Of a stretch of DNA of 64,000 nucleotides, positions 63,271-64,000 are shown piece by piece. Numbering within the stretch: position 1 is the first letter of the stretch; each line of letters begins with the position of its first letter. The stretch comes from Saprospiraceae bacterium (GTDB taxonomy: Bacteria; Bacteroidota; Bacteroidia; Chitinophagales; Saprospiraceae): NCBI GenBank assembly GCA_016706365.1, contig JADJJU010000005.1, positions 124,001 through 188,000 on the forward strand, written 5' to 3'. Made by a program: the position numbers and the translations under genes. The notes beneath the pieces were generated by a model. That model saw only the letters and a program-made list of their open reading frames with translations. It searched no databases and was not told the origin of the DNA.

Positions 63271-64000
63271 ATGAAACCACAGGTTCCACAAGAAAGGAGT
63301 TTGAGTACGATTGCTGCCTGGCTGGCATTAATTGCAATTGGAGCTACCTGGGGTAGTAGTTATTATGTAATCAAGAAAGCTTTGCTGGCTTTTGAGCCAA
63401 CGCAGATAGCAGCAATGAGAGTCAGTATTGCTTTCATTTGCTTCCTTCCTATGCTCATAATGAATTGGAAAAAGATCCGGAAAAAGCATATCAAATATCT
63501 GATTGTTGTGGGTTTTTGTGGAAGTGGGTTTCCTGCAATTTTGTTTCCCCTGGCTCAGACCCAACTAACTAGCAGTTTTACGGGAATTCTTAGTTCGAGC
63601 ACTCCCATTTTTACGCTCAGTATTGGAGCGCTATTCTTTAGTCTGATGCTTTCAAGGAGCAAATTAATTGGAGTTATTATTGGATTTATTGGTGCAGCAT
63701 TGCTGGCTATATTTTCTGGTACCGGAGAAATCAGTGGAAATCCATGGTATGCATTACTGGTTTTACTTGCCACTGCATTTTATGGAATCAGCACGAATAC
63801 TATCAACACTTTTCTGAAGGAACTGGACACCTTTACGATCAGTTCCTTTGCATTCATGATCATTGGTATTCCTTCCATAGTTTACCTGTTCTCCGGAAAT
63901 TTTGTTCATACATTGACTACACATCCTCAAGGCTGGTATTCATTCACCCATGTTGCAATACTGGCAGTGGCAGGTACTTTTTAGCTACTTTATTTTTCTT
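63271..64000 (+). CDS. EamA/DMT-family permease (partial, apparent frameshift at the window edge)
   Basis: Membrane protein with two EamA repeats. ALIAIGATWGSSYYVIKKAL near the start, FPLAQTQLTSSFTGILSSSTPIFTLSIGALFF (split) in the first repeat, and TAFYGISTNTIN opening the second. The frame hits TAG at 63982 after LAVAGTF. One more T in the T run at 63977-63981 gives GTFLATLFF and an open frame to the window end, as expected for this family of about 300 residues. It is unrelated in position to the permease at 1336. Confidence 0.85.

Overview
The window is AT-rich (roughly 40% GC by eye) chromosomal DNA of a member of the Bacteroidota. Three things point there: a PorZ-type protein with a type IX secretion C-terminal sorting domain, BshA of bacillithiol synthesis, and many gene starts preceded by the Bacteroidota -7 element TAnnTTTG. 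The many non-coding stretches full of palindromic repeats and short tandem repeats suggest an environmental lineage (Saprospiria or Chitinophagia-like), but the class is a guess. No rRNA, tRNA, CRISPR array, prophage or insertion sequence with a transposase was seen.

Layout: 1-2.2 kb holds the start of sufB with a candidate operator, an O-methyltransferase and an EamA permease. 2.3-5.5 kb holds a peroxiredoxin, clpS and aat (N-degron pathway), tsaE and alanine dehydrogenase. 5.8-8.3 kb is an ECF sigma factor with a membrane protein and an outer-membrane barrel protein. 8.7-11.9 kb has a geranylgeranyl-reductase-like flavoprotein and aspS. 12.1-18.3 kb is ion transport: a DUF47/PiT phosphate pair, then TrkA with two adjacent TrkH subunits. 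18.5-26.7 kb carries hemA, a polysaccharide 4,6-dehydratase, truA, clpX, clpP and tig. 26.8-31.6 kb is repeat-rich, with an MtfA-like protein, DUF2851, a decayed lipoprotein gene and a four-helix-bundle protein. 31.6-36.4 kb is the cell-shape cluster mreB-mreC-mreD-mrdA-folA. 36.5-51.3 kb contains an M16 homologue, dnaN, nadD, porZ, bshA, a MerR-type regulator, yceI, comF, an aminotransferase, proB, a CvpA-like protein and prfC.

The most interesting region is 52.2-56.8 kb. Two tandem cysteine-rich leader peptides, each followed by an intrinsic terminator with the same core, precede a one-Cys peroxiredoxin, a CysM-type cysteine synthase, a JAMM (Mec-like) peptidase, a MoaD/ThiS-type sulfur carrier (CysO-like) and, after an inserted repeat, a MoeZ-like E1 enzyme with a rhodanese domain. 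This looks like carrier-protein-dependent cysteine synthesis controlled by double cysteine attenuation. The carrier ends Gly-Gly-Ile-Tyr, so its thiocarboxylate-forming Gly-Gly is masked and the JAMM peptidase may unmask it.

Downstream are a higBA toxin-antitoxin pair, a sodium:solute symporter, a glycosyltransferase, a DNA alkyl-cysteine methyltransferase and the start of a second EamA permease. Four otherwise intact genes (clpX, mreC, the glycosyltransferase and the last permease) are each broken by one apparent base indel, three of them in or beside short homopolymers. About 1.2 kb at 61.8-63.0 kb is homopolymer-ridden and unlike everything else. Both suggest base-calling or assembly errors rather than biology.
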